A stretch of 64,000 nucleotides of DNA from Vibrio hangzhouensis (lineage in GTDB: Bacteria > Pseudomonadota > Gammaproteobacteria > Enterobacterales > Vibrionaceae), in assembly GCF_900107935.1 (NCBI RefSeq), contig NZ_FNVG01000002.1, positions 344,157 through 408,156 on the forward strand, in the 5' to 3' direction. The first letter of the stretch is position 1. The number at the start of each line of letters is the position of its first letter. Below the pieces are notes generated by a model, which was not told where the DNA came from, did not search any database, and saw nothing but the letters and a program-made list of their open reading frames with translations. Position numbers and translations under genes: made by a program. Below are positions 44,726 to 55,856 of this stretch, piece by piece.

Positions 44726-46909
44726 CTAGCCAACGTATTTGTAGAAGACCGTAGACAATGGTGGCAGACGCAACGCCAGTGACTGAGGTTGTGCTTCACT
44801 CTCCACCGACTCAGTTACTGCCGTTTGCACAGTCCCAAAATCACTGCCCGCATATTGACGATCGTCGGTATTGAGCAGCAGCTCATACTTGCCCGCTAAT
44901 GGCACACCCAAACGAAATGCCTCATGAGGTACTGGCGTAAAGTTACTGATGATTAGAATGCGTTCACCCGTTTCGCTGATTCGCTCATGAGCAAGGATAC
45001 TCGCCTCTGCTGCATCTTGAAGACGCCACTCGAAACCTTTCGGCTCTGAGTCCAACTCGTAAAGTGCTTTTTCATCACGGTACAGTAAGTTGAGATCTTT
45101 AGTCAGTGCTTTCACACCTTGATGACGCTCAAAGTCCAGTAAGAACCATTGCAATTGATCGTCATGGTTCCACTCTCCTGTCTGACCAAATTCCGCCCCC
45201 ATGAAGTTCAGCTTCTTACCCGGCTGCGCGTACATGTAACCAAGATATGCGCGAAGGTTGGCCGTTTGCTGCCACTCATCACCTGGCATCTTGTTATGAA
45301 TTGAGTGCTTTCCGTATACCACTTCGTCGTGAGACAAAGAAAGGACATAATTCTCACTATGCGCATAAACAAGCGGGAATGTGATGGTATCGTGATGGTA
45401 TTTTCGGTTAATAGGATCTTCTTGAATATAAGAAAGGCTGTCGTGCATCCAACCCATATTCCACTTGAAACCAAAACCTAATCCACCCATAAAGGTCGGT
45501 GCAGAGACGCCCGGGAAAGCGGTGGACTCTTCTGCAATGGTCATCGCATTAGGGAAGTGTTTATACACTTCTTCATTCATCCACTTCAGAGTCGCAATGG
45601 CGTCATAATTCTCACGGCCACCATCCGCATTTGGGATCCACTGATCGTGACTACGCGAGTAATCAAGATAGAGCATAGATGCCACCGCATCCACACGAAT
45701 ACCATCGATATGGAATTGTTCAAACCAGTAAAGTGCATTTGATACTAAGAAACGACGAACATGCTCACGACCGAGGTCATAGATGTACGAGTTCCAATCT
45801 TGATGCCAGCCACGACGCGGGTCTGGATCATGGAACAGCGGCGTACCATCAAAGTTGGCAAGGCCATGGTCATCCGACGGGAAATGTGCAGGAACCCAGT
45901 CTAATACAACACCCAACCCAGCTTGGTGACATTGATCGACGAAGTATTTGAAGTCATCGGGTGAGCCAAAACGGCTGGTCGGTGCAAATAAACCAACAGG
46001 TTGGTAGCCCCATGAGCCGTAAAACGGATGTTCTGAAACCGGCATCAACTCAACATGGGTATAGCCCATATCCGTCAAGTAAGGGATAAGTTGCTCGGCC
46101 AGTTCACGGTAGTTAAGGAAGTCACCATTGTCGTTGCGCTTCCATGAACCAGCATGCAACTCATAAAATGACAGGGCCTCCTTACGCTTTTGTGTCACAG
46201 GTCTTGATTGCCACTTTTGGTCTTGCCACTGGTAACGATCGTGATTATACGTCACGGAAGCGAACGACGGATATTGCTCCGCGTAGAAGCCCCAAGGGTC
46301 GGCTTTGTGTGGCAAACCCTCCCCATCAGGCCCTTTCATTTCAAACTTATACTGTTCACCTTCTGGCAAATTAGGTATAAAGATACCCCAAACACCATAA
46401 TCAAGGCGCTGCATTGGATTTCGACGACCATCCCACGCATTAAAACTACCGACTAAACTCACCGCCGTTGCATGTGGCGCATAAACCAGAAAGCGAGTGC
46501 CTTCAATCATCTCACCATCACGCTCTAATGAGATAAACTGGGAACCCATCTGGTGATACATCTCTTTGGGTGTATGCAATTCATCATATTCAGCATACAA
46601 AGCGTGGTACTGGTACGGATCATCAAGCAATTGCTCGGTACCGTTCCAGTCGACAGCCAGTTGATAATGAGAAAATCTCAAATCCAAATCTGATTTCAAA
46701 ACAAACCCGGAATCTTCATCTCTCTCTAACGGCAACCTGTCCCCCGATGCAAGTTGTACCGAGACAGCATCTGCACCTGGCATCCATACTCGCAGCGACA
46801 CTTCGTCTTCCTGCAGGTATGGACCTAAAAATGAGAATGGGTCAGCAAACGATGCACTCGAGAGTCGATCGTACGCCTGTTTTTGTCTTCTAAGCCCTTT
46901 TTTATTCAA
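44726..46909 (-). CDS. glgB: 1,4-alpha-glucan branching enzyme
   Basis: A 727-residue GH13 enzyme that introduces alpha-1,6 branches into glycogen. An N-terminal extension and CBM48 domain ([13 protein letters not shown], then [18 protein letters not shown]) precede the catalytic barrel. Its nucleophile Asp is in [13 protein letters not shown], its Glu in IAEESTAF and a further Asp in [11 protein letters not shown]. The start is a TTG with GGGAG seven bases before it; a nearby ATG is in another frame and stops after four codons. It is the last gene of the malP-malQ-glgB series but has terminators between it and malQ. Confidence 0.95.
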   Translation of the reverse strand: MNKKGLRRQKQAYDRLSSASFADPFSFLGPYLQEDEVSLRVWMPGADAVSVQLASGDRLPLERDEDSGFVLKSDLDLRFSHYQLAVDWNGTEQLLDDPYQYHALYAEYDELHTPKEMYHQMGSQFISLERDGEMIEGTRFLVYAPHATAVSLVGSFNAWDGRRNPMQRLDYGVWGIFIPNLPEGEQYKFEMKGPDGEGLPHKADPWGFYAEQYPSFASVTYNHDRYQWQDQKWQSRPVTQKRKEALSFYELHAGSWKRNDNGDFLNYRELAEQLIPYLTDMGYTHVELMPVSEHPFYGSWGYQPVGLFAPTSRFGSPDDFKYFVDQCHQAGLGVVLDWVPAHFPSDDHGLANFDGTPLFHDPDPRRGWHQDWNSYIYDLGREHVRRFLVSNALYWFEQFHIDGIRVDAVASMLYLDYSRSHDQWIPNADGGRENYDAIATLKWMNEEVYKHFPNAMTIAEESTAFPGVSAPTFMGGLGFGFKWNMGWMHDSLSYIQEDPINRKYHHDTITFPLVYAHSENYVLSLSHDEVVYGKHSIHNKMPGDEWQQTANLRAYLGYMYAQPGKKLNFMGAEFGQTGEWNHDDQLQWFLLDFERHQGVKALTKDLNLLYRDEKALYELDSEPKGFEWRLQDAAEASILAHERISETGERILIISNFTPVPHEAFRLGVPLAGKYELLLNTDDRQYAGSDFGTVQTAVTESVESEAQPQSLALRLPPLSTVFYKYVG

Positions 46910-46995
46910 CGTTCATCTCCCTCGACCTAAAGCCTCTTGTTTATTTTTGTTAAAACCAATCATTGGTTTCACTGACGTTTGAGGCACGATAAAAA

Positions 46996-47014
46996 AGCCC
47001 GCACAGCGCGGGCT
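46996..47014 (-). terminator. Second terminator between malQ and glgB
   Basis: AGCCCGC and GCGGGCT pair across a short loop, followed on the minus strand by TTTTTT. With the larger hairpin at 47144 it gives a double stop between malQ and glgB, implying that glgB has its own promoter in the roughly 90 bases left before its start. Confidence 0.85.
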
Positions 47015-47143
47015 ACCAGCAAGTTTTCATTGTACTGGATTAGCACAATACAGGAAGTGATTTAACCCTGATTTTCGGGTGCAATACGGTAATTTAGACA
47101 TTAATTTACAATATAAATCGCACTATCTATCAGGCAGAAAAAA

Positions 47144-47193
47144 AAGCACGACCCTCGGAAATGACAGAACAAATTTCCGAAAGAGTCGTGCTT
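47144..47193 (-). terminator. Large terminator after malQ
   Basis: AAGCACGAC and GTCGTGCTT form the outer stem, with an inner CGGAAAT/ATTTCCG stem. Eight U follow on the minus strand. It lies 22 bases after the malQ stop. Confidence 0.88.
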
Positions 47194-47214
47194 TGTTAGC
47201 GATATTGAGAAGTG

Positions 47215-49392
47215 TTATTTACTGGCTTCTGCGCGCACTTCTGTTAGTCGTCTGGCGATGCGATTTACACCTTCTTGAGAGAAAATTTGCTCAAGATTCA
47301 TCGATAGCTTGCGGCGCCAGTTTGGATACTCATTGACAGTTCCCGGAATGTTAACCGGCTTATCCATCTCCAGCCAATCTTCCAGCTGTACGCTCAGCAA
47401 TGTTGATGCACCGGCAGCAACATGCAACTGAAGTGCTTCACTAAGGTAGGAATCCATTGGAACCAGACTCGCGTCACGTCCTACACCCTCAGGTAAATAA
47501 CCATGCCACGCTACGCTATCAAGAATGCCTTGTTTGCATTCCAGACGGTCGTCAAATAAACCTTCTAGCTGCTCTGCATCCGGGTACAGACCAATCTCTT
47601 GCCCCATTTTCAAGTCATCACAGTGCCAGAAACCGCGTAGGGTTGGCATATCGTGAGTACACAGTGCTGACATCGATTGCTCAGCATAATGTTCAGGTGA
47701 GATAAAACCGCCATCTTCCGCTGTTTCGAAGAAGAATACCTTGTAAGAGTGAACGCCAGCGTCACGCAGGATTTCAACAATCTCATCAGGTACGGTTCCC
47801 AAGTCTTCACCTATCACGCTACACTCATGACGGTGTGACTCCAACGCCAGGATGGCTAACATGTCTTCTACCGGGTAGTAAATGTACGCCCCTTTGGTCG
47901 CATTTTCACCTTTTGGAATCCACCAAAGACGTAGTAAGCCCAATACGTGGTCAATGCGCAATGAACCACAGTGCTTCATGTTGGCACGCAGCAGTTGAAT
48001 GTACGCATCGTAAGACGTTGCTTGCAGCACTTGTGGGTTTAGTGGCGGAAGGCCCCAGTTTTGACCTAGAGGACCAAGAATGTCCGGTGGCGCACCGATG
48101 CTGGCATCCATAACCAGATTGCCGTTGTCGGCCCAGGTTTCAGAGCCAGAATCTGCAACGCCAACCGCTAGATCACGATAAAGACCCACGGCCATGCCTT
48201 TCTCTTCTGCAAGCGCCTGAGCTTCATTGATTTGCGTGTCAGCAATCCATTGCAAGTACATGTAAAGCTGAACTTTATTCTGGTTGTCTGCAATGTACTT
48301 CTGAGTTGCTGTGTTTTCAAAACGACGGTACTTCTCTGGGAATACCGGCCAGCCCCACATGCTCGAATCTTCCGCATGCAGTTCCCCATGAATCGCGTCA
48401 AACGCGGCTTGATGCAGCAAGCTTTCGCCACCTTCCTCAACAAAATCGAGGAACAGACGAGCGCGTTCAGATTGCTTGTCCAGATGTCGAGCCTTGAACT
48501 CTTCAAACAGCAGTGGCAATACACTCATTTTAAGCTCGGCCACTTCACTGTAATTTACCCAGTGTGAGTCACGCGCTTTTTGCAGGCGCGTCTGGAATTC
48601 TGAGCTACCCACTTTTTGCTGGGCATCAGCACTTAAAGCGAACTCGGCCACAGAGCTTACATCGATGTACAAAATGTTGAGCCAACGGCGCGATGACGGA
48701 CTATACGGGCTTGCGCCTTCCGGATTCGCCGGGAACAGTGAATGGATAGGGTTCAGGCCAACAAAATCACCGCCACGAGCCGCAATGTCTGCCACTAACT
48801 GTTTAAGGTCTCCAAAATCACCGATACCCCAGTTGTGCTGAGTGCGTAACGTATAAAGTTGTACACTTGGGCCCCATAGCTTTTTGCCCTCGTTAATCGC
48901 ACTTTGCTTGTAACAAGCACGAGGGGTACGAATAAGCGTCATCTCATACGGTGCTTTACGACGCTTACGCTCTAAGTAAAGCTTGTGATAGCCCCATGGA
49001 AGGTTGTTTGGTAACGCAAATACTAAAGGGCCACCCTCAGCACGTTCATCACGAACGATCTGAGATTGAAGATAGCCTTCAAGTACTTCTCCTTGCTCAG
49101 TCACCAGACGCCAGCTGAAATCGCTTTCTCTAGCACTCACACCTAGATGAAGTTCTACTTCAACCGCATCGCCATCTTTCACGACAAGCACCGGGTCAAG
49201 CACTTCTTTCTTGTGCTTTTTCTCCGCAGATTTCAGTAAAGTGTCATCATTTGTGGTGTCATAGCCTAAAGACGCAAGCAGATGAAGAATGGTTTCGTCT
49301 TCTACTTTGGCTTCATCGCCCCACGCACTGACGTAGCTGTCGGCTATTCTTGCCATTTCAGCAACTTGTTTTAATGCTGTTTGTTCTGTCAT
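47215..49392 (-). CDS. malQ: 4-alpha-glucanotransferase (amylomaltase)
   Basis: A 725-residue GH77 enzyme that disproportionates maltodextrins. An N-terminal extension of about 160 residues, usual in gammaproteobacterial MalQ, precedes the barrel. Recognisable parts are ASPYSPSSRRWLNILYIDV, the nucleophile Asp in LRIDHVLGLLRLWW, the acid/base Glu in IGEDLGTVP and the third acid in CTHDMPTLRGFW. GGAG lies just before the ATG. It follows malP by 112 bases, with a stem-loop between them. Confidence 0.95.
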   Translation of the reverse strand: MTEQTALKQVAEMARIADSYVSAWGDEAKVEDETILHLLASLGYDTTNDDTLLKSAEKKHKKEVLDPVLVVKDGDAVEVELHLGVSARESDFSWRLVTEQGEVLEGYLQSQIVRDERAEGGPLVFALPNNLPWGYHKLYLERKRRKAPYEMTLIRTPRACYKQSAINEGKKLWGPSVQLYTLRTQHNWGIGDFGDLKQLVADIAARGGDFVGLNPIHSLFPANPEGASPYSPSSRRWLNILYIDVSSVAEFALSADAQQKVGSSEFQTRLQKARDSHWVNYSEVAELKMSVLPLLFEEFKARHLDKQSERARLFLDFVEEGGESLLHQAAFDAIHGELHAEDSSMWGWPVFPEKYRRFENTATQKYIADNQNKVQLYMYLQWIADTQINEAQALAEEKGMAVGLYRDLAVGVADSGSETWADNGNLVMDASIGAPPDILGPLGQNWGLPPLNPQVLQATSYDAYIQLLRANMKHCGSLRIDHVLGLLRLWWIPKGENATKGAYIYYPVEDMLAILALESHRHECSVIGEDLGTVPDEIVEILRDAGVHSYKVFFFETAEDGGFISPEHYAEQSMSALCTHDMPTLRGFWHCDDLKMGQEIGLYPDAEQLEGLFDDRLECKQGILDSVAWHGYLPEGVGRDASLVPMDSYLSEALQLHVAAGASTLLSVQLEDWLEMDKPVNIPGTVNEYPNWRRKLSMNLEQIFSQEGVNRIARRLTEVRAEASK

Positions 49393-49455
49393 CGCTCTCT
49401 CCGAAGGACTTCTTTACCTTCAAATCGGTAGGGTTATTTATTCTTTAAGGAAAAG

Positions 49456-49495
49456 CCAAGGTACCCCTATCCCTTTAGAAATCGAGGTACCTTGG
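49456..49495 (-). repeat. Stem-loop between malP and malQ
   Basis: CCAAGGTACC and GGTACCTTGG form a perfect ten-base stem with a 20-base loop immediately after the malP stop. On the minus strand CTTTTCC follows, a poor U-tract. It may stabilise the malP message or give partial termination before malQ. Confidence 0.6.
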
Positions 49496-49504
49496 TCTGA
49501 TTTA

Positions 49505-51958
49505 TTAGCGAGAAACCGCTTCTAGTTTCCAGATGTTATTCACATAGTCGCGAATAGAGCGGTCTGATGTGAACTTACCAACCAATGCTGTGTTAAGAAT
49601 CGCTTTCTTAGCCCAACCAGCTTGGTCTTGGTATTGTTTGCCCATGTCTTCATGCGCTTTCACATACGACGCGAAGTCCGCCAGACATAGGTACGGGTCG
49701 CCACCGTCAAGTAGGCTGTCGTAGGTTGCACGCAGTAGACCTGGTTGACCTGGAGTGAATTCTTCACCTACAAGTAGGTCTAGAGACGCTTTCAATAGTG
49801 GATCTGCATTGTAGTAGTCGTAAGGGTTGTAGCCTGCAGCTTTAACACGCTTAACGCCTTCAACATCTAGACCGAAGATGTAGATGTTTTCATCGCCAAC
49901 TTCTTCGCGGATTTCAACGTTCGCACCATCCATCGTACCGATAGTCAGAGCGCCGTTTAGAGCCATCTTCATGTTACCTGTACCAGATGCCTCTTTACCC
50001 GCTAGCGAGATTTGCTGAGAAACGTCTGCTGCTGGGATGATGATCTCAGCCATGCTTACACGGTAATCAGGGATGAATACCACTTTAAGCTTGTTACCTA
50101 CGCGAGGATCGTTGTTGATCTTGTCTGCAATTTTGTTCACCGCGAAGATGATCTCTTTCGCTAGGTGGTAACCCGGTGCTGCTTTCGCTGCGAAGAAGCA
50201 AACACGTGGCACACAGTCGAAACCAGGTTCGTTGATGATGCGGTGGTATAGAGACAAGATGTGTAGCAGATCTAGGTGCTGACGCTTGTACTCGTGCAGA
50301 CGCTTGATTTGAACGTCGAAGATAGCGTTAGTATCTAGCTCGATGCCCATGTTTGCAGAAACCCAATCAGCTAGACGCTGTTTGTTTTCTTTCTTAACAG
50401 CCATGAACTCTTTCTGGAACTTCGCGTCAGTTGCGTACTTCGCAATACCTTCTAGCTGCTCAAGTTTAGCTGGCCACTCTGCACCGATTTTTTCAGTGAT
50501 AAGCGCTGACAGACCTGGGTTACAGAACTTCAACCAACGACGTGGCGTGATACCGTTCGTTACGTTGTGTAAACGAGTTGGGTACATTGCGTGGAACTCT
50601 GGGAACAAGTCTTTTTTAACCAACTCAGAGTGAAGGGCAGCTACACCGTTAACCGCGTATGAACCGATAACACATAGGTTAGCCATACGAACCATGCGGT
50701 GGAAACCTTCCTGGATGATAGAAAGCTTCGCTTGCTTCTCACCATCACCAGGCCACATTGCGCGTACTTCTTGTAGGAAGCGGTGGTTGATTTCGAAAAT
50801 GATTTCCATGTGACGTGGAAGTAGACGCTGGATTAGCGACTCAGACCAAGTCTCTAGTGCTTCTGGAAGTAGTGTGTGGTTGGTGTATGCAAAAGTCTTA
50901 GAAGAAATCGCCCACGCCTCATCCCAGCTCATGCCTTTCTCATCAAGAAGGATGCGCATTAGTTCAGGAATCGCAATTGTTGGGTGCGTATCGTTAAGCT
51001 GAATCGTTTCTTGTTTAGGAAGATCCGCTAGCGAATAACCTGCTGCTTCGTGACGACGTAGAATATCGCGTACAGAAGCTGCTGAGTGGAAGTACTGCTG
51101 CATTAGACGCAGAGTCTTACCTTTCTCGTGGTTGTCATTCGGGTATAGCACTTTAGTGATGTTGCCCGCGTCGATTAACGCGTGCTGTGCTTCGAAGTAG
51201 TCACCGTTGTTAAAGCTCTCTAGAGAGAATGGTGCGATCGCCTGGCATTCCCAAAGACGCAGTGGGTATACAGTGTCTGACTCATAACCAACAATTGGCA
51301 GATCCCAAGGCATTGCTTTTACCGTCATGCCCGGAACCCATTTGCGTACTTCTTTACCGTTCTCGTTTACAACTTCAACGTGACCGTAGAATCCGATTTC
51401 CTGCGCAAGTTCTGGACGCGCTACTTCCCATGGGTAGCCTTCCACACCACACCATGCGTCTGGTGCTTCTTGTTGACGACCATCTTTAAATGATTGCTTA
51501 AATAGACCGTACTCATAGTGCAGACCGTAGCCTACCGTTGGATATTCTTGTGCGGCACATGAATCCATGAAACATGCCGCCAGGCGACCCAAACCACCAT
51601 TACCTAATGATGGATCACGCTCTTCTTCTAACAGGTCAGTCAGGTTATGACCAAGTTCAGCCATCGCTTCTGTAATTTGCTCATACAGACCCATGCTGAT
51701 TAGGTTGTTGCCCGTTAAACGGCCGATTAAGAATTCAAGCGATAGGTAGTTCACACTCTTCGCTTTCTTGATGCGTTCGTCCGCCTCTGTTGCCAATAGG
51801 TCAAAAGTGGTTAGCTCAGCAAGAGCACGACCCATTGCCAGATACCATTGACGCTCAGTCGCTGTCTCGACTGTTGTTGCGTAAGTAGCAGATAGGTGCT
51901 TTTTGACACTTTCTTGGAAAGAAGCTTTATCGAATTTTTTCTGTTGCGCAGGCTTCAT
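49505..51958 (-). CDS. malP: Maltodextrin/glycogen phosphorylase
   Basis: An 817-residue GT35 phosphorylase releasing glucose 1-phosphate. Family blocks are NYLSLEFLIGR, GNGGLGRLAACFMDS, and the PLP-binding region GTGNMKMALNGA, where Lys carries the cofactor. Length is that of bacterial MalP/GlgP. It is first in the leftward operon and diverges from malT; candidate MalT and CRP sites lie upstream. MalP rather than GlgP is chosen from the malT-malQ context. Confidence 0.93.
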   Translation of the reverse strand: MKPAQQKKFDKASFQESVKKHLSATYATTVETATERQWYLAMGRALAELTTFDLLATEADERIKKAKSVNYLSLEFLIGRLTGNNLISMGLYEQITEAMAELGHNLTDLLEEERDPSLGNGGLGRLAACFMDSCAAQEYPTVGYGLHYEYGLFKQSFKDGRQQEAPDAWCGVEGYPWEVARPELAQEIGFYGHVEVVNENGKEVRKWVPGMTVKAMPWDLPIVGYESDTVYPLRLWECQAIAPFSLESFNNGDYFEAQHALIDAGNITKVLYPNDNHEKGKTLRLMQQYFHSAASVRDILRRHEAAGYSLADLPKQETIQLNDTHPTIAIPELMRILLDEKGMSWDEAWAISSKTFAYTNHTLLPEALETWSESLIQRLLPRHMEIIFEINHRFLQEVRAMWPGDGEKQAKLSIIQEGFHRMVRMANLCVIGSYAVNGVAALHSELVKKDLFPEFHAMYPTRLHNVTNGITPRRWLKFCNPGLSALITEKIGAEWPAKLEQLEGIAKYATDAKFQKEFMAVKKENKQRLADWVSANMGIELDTNAIFDVQIKRLHEYKRQHLDLLHILSLYHRIINEPGFDCVPRVCFFAAKAAPGYHLAKEIIFAVNKIADKINNDPRVGNKLKVVFIPDYRVSMAEIIIPAADVSQQISLAGKEASGTGNMKMALNGALTIGTMDGANVEIREEVGDENIYIFGLDVEGVKRVKAAGYNPYDYYNADPLLKASLDLLVGEEFTPGQPGLLRATYDSLLDGGDPYLCLADFASYVKAHEDMGKQYQDQAGWAKKAILNTALVGKFTSDRSIRDYVNNIWKLEAVSR

Positions 51959-52022
51959 TACGAAATCTCACTTTAAGTTTTATCCATCTGTCCCATATCG
52001 TGCATGGTGACGTTTCCATAAA

Positions 52023-52084
52023 CATCCTCCTAGTTCCCACTCCGTGGAGGATGAGTGAAGAGGGCGTAGGGGGCGTACTCCCCT
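52023..52084. promoter_or_regulatory. Candidate MalT boxes of the malP promoter
   Basis: GGAGGATG occurs at 52023-52030 on the minus strand and GGAGGATGAG at 52046-52055 on the plus strand; a further GGAGGGGAG lies at 52076-52084 on the minus strand. These fit the purine-rich GGGGAK-GAGG type of MalT box. They sit 65-125 bp before malP. Confidence 0.55.
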
Positions 52085-52132
52085 CCGCTTAGTGATCGAT
52101 CTCCCATTCTTCTTACTGATTGTGTTTATTCT

Positions 52133-52148
52133 GGTGATAGCGATCACG
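52133..52148. promoter_or_regulatory. Candidate CRP site
   Basis: GGTGATAGCGATCACG has GTGAT and ATCAC arms separated by four bases, close to the CRP consensus TGTGA-N6-TCACA. It is upstream of the MalT boxes relative to malP, as in the E. coli malP/malT region. A weaker match (TGCAATTCAGATCACA) lies at 52221-52236. Confidence 0.65.
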
Positions 52149-52250
52149 CCAAGCTCACTTTTCACTCTAAGCGCTAAATAAGAAACAATTGCTATGCAAT
52201 GAGCAAGCAAATACAAATTCTGCAATTCAGATCACAATTAGCCATGAAAA

Positions 52251-52275
52251 AATACCCGCACAGGGGTATTTTTTT
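52251..52275. terminator. Bidirectional terminator inside the malP-malT gap
   Basis: AATACCC and GGGTATT form a stem with a six-base loop. A-tracts lie on the left and T-tracts on the right, so it should stop transcripts coming from either side. It is placed in the middle of a divergent promoter region, where no annotated gene ends. Confidence 0.7.
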
Positions 52276-52500
52276 GTATACATGCGCAACCAAACCGCGA
52301 CTCAAACCGTCATTAAAAGTGACATACTTCACACTTATGAGGCGTAGTCCCGGTCATAGAGGCTAAAAAAATCAAAATATCGCCCTCGATCAAAAAATGT
52401 AGAGCTAACTCTCTCATACCATCGGGATGGCAAATACGCTGTGGTTACCCGCTCCCTACTCTTTGCAGAGTAGAAAAATTATAATTGGTAGGAAATATCT

Positions 52501-55209
52501 ATGTGGATTCCTTCAAAACTGACTCGTCCCGGACGCTTACACAACGCAATTGTCCGTCCTCGAGTTTTGGACCTGTTAGCGCAGGCTCCTTTTTATAAAC
52601 TGGTACTGTTTCGCTCCCCTGCTGGTTACGGCAAAACAACGATGGCGGCTCAATGGTTGTCTGATAAACCTCATGTCGGCTGGTACAGTATTGATGAAAG
52701 TGATAATGACCCATTCCGCTTCGTCAACTATCTGCTGCAAGCCATCAATAAGGCGACCAACAACACCTGCCCAAATGCCCAGACTCTGGCAGAACGTCGA
52801 CAATTTTCTTCGCTTCACTCACTATTCAGTGAAGTGTTTGCCGAACTGACGAGTTACCACAACGAATGTTACATCGTTCTGGACGACTATCATCTGATCA
52901 CTGATGAAGACATTCACGAGGCGATGCGCTTCTTCCTGAAGCATATGCCAGATAACGTAACCCTTGTCGTCACCAGTCGTGGCAATCCACCGCTGGGCAC
53001 CGCTAACCTGCGCGTACGCGATCTTATGATTGAAATAGGCAATGAACTGCTTGCCTTCGATACTGAAGAAACCACTCGCTTCTTTAGTCAGCGTCTTGCT
53101 AGCGAAATCGACAACGAAACGGCAAACTCACTGCGTAGCTATGTCGAAGGCTGGCCTTCCGCATTGCAACTCTTTGCGTTGCAGGCACAACATCAAAAAC
53201 GCACTCTGGCCCAATCGGTAGAAACCATATCCCAGTTTAACCATGTTCATTTATGGGACTATCTGGTCGAGGAAGTGTTTGATCTTCTTGATAAAGACAC
53301 ACGAAAATTCTTGATGCAGTGCTCAGTCCTTGACCACTTCAATGACAGCCTGGTAACGGCACTAACCAAGCGAGATGATGCGCTGAGCATGATCGAGTCC
53401 CTGAATCGTTTTGGTCTGTTTATCTATCCATTGGAAGGCGAGAACAACTGGTTCAGATTCCACAACCTGTTCGCTGAGTTCCTGTCTCATGAACGTAAAG
53501 CCCGAATTCCACAGCAGGAGATTGAACTGCACCTTGCCGCAGCCGAAGCCTGGCTGGAGCAGAAAGTACCGCATCAGGCACTGCGCCATGCCCAATCTGC
53601 AAGCAACAGCGCATTGGTCGCCAAGATTCTCACGGAGTTTGGCTGGAAGATGTTCAACCAGGGGGAACTCTCCACCCTTGAATCTGCCATCTCTGTGCTC
53701 AGTGAAGATCAACTCTACAGCCAACCTAAGCTCTGTATGCTTCAGGCCTGGCTTGCACAAAGTCAGCATCGTTATAACGATGTGGGTGAGCTTATCGCCA
53801 AAGCCGACAAAGAGATGGCCGCACGCAATGTTGAACGTACCAAGAAACAAGAAGGCGAGTTCCATTCTCTTCTCGCTCAGGTAGCGATAAATCAGAACTC
53901 ACCTCAACAAGCGCTGGAGCTTGCGGAACAGGCGCTGAGTGAACTGGATCATTCGGTCTATCGTAGTCGCATTGTGGCAACTTCAGTCGTAGGTGAAGTG
54001 AACCATGTTATCGGCCAGCTCAGCCGTGCGCTGTCTATGATGCAGCAAACAGAAAAACTGGCCCGACAATATCACGTCTACCATCAGGCTTTGTGGGCTC
54101 AGTTGCAACAAAGTGAAATCCTGATTGCTCAAGGCTATGTTCAGGCAGCCTTTGAGATTCAAGACAGCGCGTTCAAACTGATTGAAGAACAGCAGCTTCA
54201 TCAGGTGCCCCTGCATGAATTCCTGCTGCGGGTTCGCGCTCAGGTTTTATGGTGCTGGAACCGTCTGGATGAAGCAGAAGAATGTGCATACAAAGGTCTT
54301 GATGTCCTTGGCAATCATTCGCCTAGCAAACATCTTCACAGTTACTCCATGATTGCCCGTATCGCGATCGGACGTGGCGAGCTTGATAAAGCCGCAAAGT
54401 TTATCGAGCAAATCCAACATTTGATGAAGCAGTCCACCTACCATGTCGACTGGACGGCCAACGCCTCATTGTCACTGCTACTTTACTGGCAGGCACGCGG
54501 AGATGTAGAAGCAATCGAGCAGTGGCTTGAAACAGCGATTCGCCCAGAGGATGCATGCAACCACTTCCTGCAACTTCAGTGGCGTAACATCGCCCGTGCC
54601 CAAATTAATCTCGGGCAGTTTGAACAGGCTCAAGCCACGCTGGATTTCCTCAACGGTGAAGCCACGAAACACCAGTTAATCACAGACCGCAACCGAAATC
54701 TGATCGTTGAGGCCGTGCTTAACGTTCAGAACAAAGATGAAGAGACGGCAAAAGTCCTGCTCAAAGAGGCGCTAGTACTGACCAATCAGACTGGGATGAT
54801 CGGTAACTTCCTGGTGGACGGTGCGACCATTGGCCACCTACTGGAGAAGCTGGTCTCGAAATCTGAGCTGGGTGATCTGGAACGTCACCGTGCGCAGCTG
54901 TTAATGAAAGACATCAACACGACTCAGCGCAGTCGTTCGGTACACTTCAACGAAGAGTTTGTCGAGAAATTGGTGAATCACCCGAACATCCCTGAGTTAG
55001 TACGTACTAGCCCACTAACTCAGCGTGAATGGCAGGTACTCGGATTGATTTATTCCGGCTTCAGCAATGAGCAGATTGCACAGGAGCTGGATGTCGCAGG
55101 GACAACCATCAAAACGCACATTCGTAACCTGTATCAAAAGCTGAATATTGCTAACCGCAAAGAGGCAATCAGTACTGCGGAAAACTTACTTCAATTGATG
55201 GGGTATTAG
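52501..55209 (+). CDS. malT: ATP-dependent transcriptional activator of the maltose regulon
   Basis: A 902-residue STAND/LuxR-family activator. The Walker A motif SPAGYGKTT is at 39-47, Walker B is in [11 protein letters not shown], a winged-helix and TPR-like superhelix (about 430-800) bind maltotriose, and a C-terminal LuxR-type HTH reads [20 protein letters not shown]. The length matches E. coli MalT. It diverges from malP and should activate malP-malQ through the boxes in the shared region. A short hairpin (CTACTCT with AGAGTAG) lies just before its ribosome site. Confidence 0.96.
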   Translation: MWIPSKLTRPGRLHNAIVRPRVLDLLAQAPFYKLVLFRSPAGYGKTTMAAQWLSDKPHVGWYSIDESDNDPFRFVNYLLQAINKATNNTCPNAQTLAERRQFSSLHSLFSEVFAELTSYHNECYIVLDDYHLITDEDIHEAMRFFLKHMPDNVTLVVTSRGNPPLGTANLRVRDLMIEIGNELLAFDTEETTRFFSQRLASEIDNETANSLRSYVEGWPSALQLFALQAQHQKRTLAQSVETISQFNHVHLWDYLVEEVFDLLDKDTRKFLMQCSVLDHFNDSLVTALTKRDDALSMIESLNRFGLFIYPLEGENNWFRFHNLFAEFLSHERKARIPQQEIELHLAAAEAWLEQKVPHQALRHAQSASNSALVAKILTEFGWKMFNQGELSTLESAISVLSEDQLYSQPKLCMLQAWLAQSQHRYNDVGELIAKADKEMAARNVERTKKQEGEFHSLLAQVAINQNSPQQALELAEQALSELDHSVYRSRIVATSVVGEVNHVIGQLSRALSMMQQTEKLARQYHVYHQALWAQLQQSEILIAQGYVQAAFEIQDSAFKLIEEQQLHQVPLHEFLLRVRAQVLWCWNRLDEAEECAYKGLDVLGNHSPSKHLHSYSMIARIAIGRGELDKAAKFIEQIQHLMKQSTYHVDWTANASLSLLLYWQARGDVEAIEQWLETAIRPEDACNHFLQLQWRNIARAQINLGQFEQAQATLDFLNGEATKHQLITDRNRNLIVEAVLNVQNKDEETAKVLLKEALVLTNQTGMIGNFLVDGATIGHLLEKLVSKSELGDLERHRAQLLMKDINTTQRSRSVHFNEEFVEKLVNHPNIPELVRTSPLTQREWQVLGLIYSGFSNEQIAQELDVAGTTIKTHIRNLYQKLNIANRKEAISTAENLLQLMGY

Positions 55210-55221
55210 ACTCCAGAAACT

Positions 55222-55252
55222 AAGCCTCGGCAAAGCTGCCGGGGCTTTTTTT
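55222..55252 (+). terminator. Terminator after malT
   Basis: AAGCCTCGGC pairs with GCCGGGGCTT (one G-U pair), followed by TTTTTT. It is 13 bases after the malT stop. Confidence 0.88.
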
Positions 55253-55300
55253 ATATAAGACGCCTTTTGTACTTCTTGAGTATCCTGCCTTACCAACAAT

Positions 55301-55777
55301 TCACGGCTCGATTCGACGACATAACGTCTGCCGACCATCGCTCTCAAGCAAATGCATTTCTTGCGCGTAAAGTGCTGATACGGTCGTTACAAGCCACTTC
55401 GTTTGCCTCAATTCTTCTGCTACAGGCTCCGATAATTCATGACCACTGGCATTAGTCGAATCCAGCTCCAGTAAAGTGAATGTTTCTGTTAACCGGGTCC
55501 CCGTTAAGGTCCAACTTCCGCCAGTGACCAGCTCAAACCTAACCGCTCCCTTACCAGTTGTCACCGGATAGTTCAGGAACACTCTGCCATCAAAACTGCC
55601 ATTCTCATGGTATTTAACCTGCACTCTGGACTTAATGCCGGAAAGCTTATAGTTGCACTGCCAGTGTCCAACCAGATTACTCTCAGTAATAACCAAGGGT
55701 TGAAGCGACTTTTCTTCGGTTGGGTTGCACCCAAAAAGAATCAGCCCCCAAAGAACGGCAAACACCTCCCTTTTCAT
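55301..55777 (-). CDS. Uncharacterised lipoprotein
   Basis: A 158-residue protein with lipobox LILFGC (Cys 17). The mature part is beta-rich: VGHWQCNYKL, then VQVKYHENGSFDGRVFLN and GSWTLTGTRLTETFT. This repeats the style of small lipocalin-like or META-like beta proteins that follow a WxC/W motif, but I cannot assign a family. Starting at the second Met gives a compact signal peptide. It is monocistronic. Confidence 0.65.
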   Translation of the reverse strand: MKREVFAVLWGLILFGCNPTEEKSLQPLVITESNLVGHWQCNYKLSGIKSRVQVKYHENGSFDGRVFLNYPVTTGKGAVRFELVTGGSWTLTGTRLTETFTLLELDSTNASGHELSEPVAEELRQTKWLVTTVSALYAQEMHLLESDGRQTLCRRIEP

Positions 55778-55856
55778 TTTGAATCCCATTACATTCGTCT
55801 ACCACACCATTAAGTGTAGGTAACCGTTTGTTTAAGAGTGATAAAATTGTGGCTTG

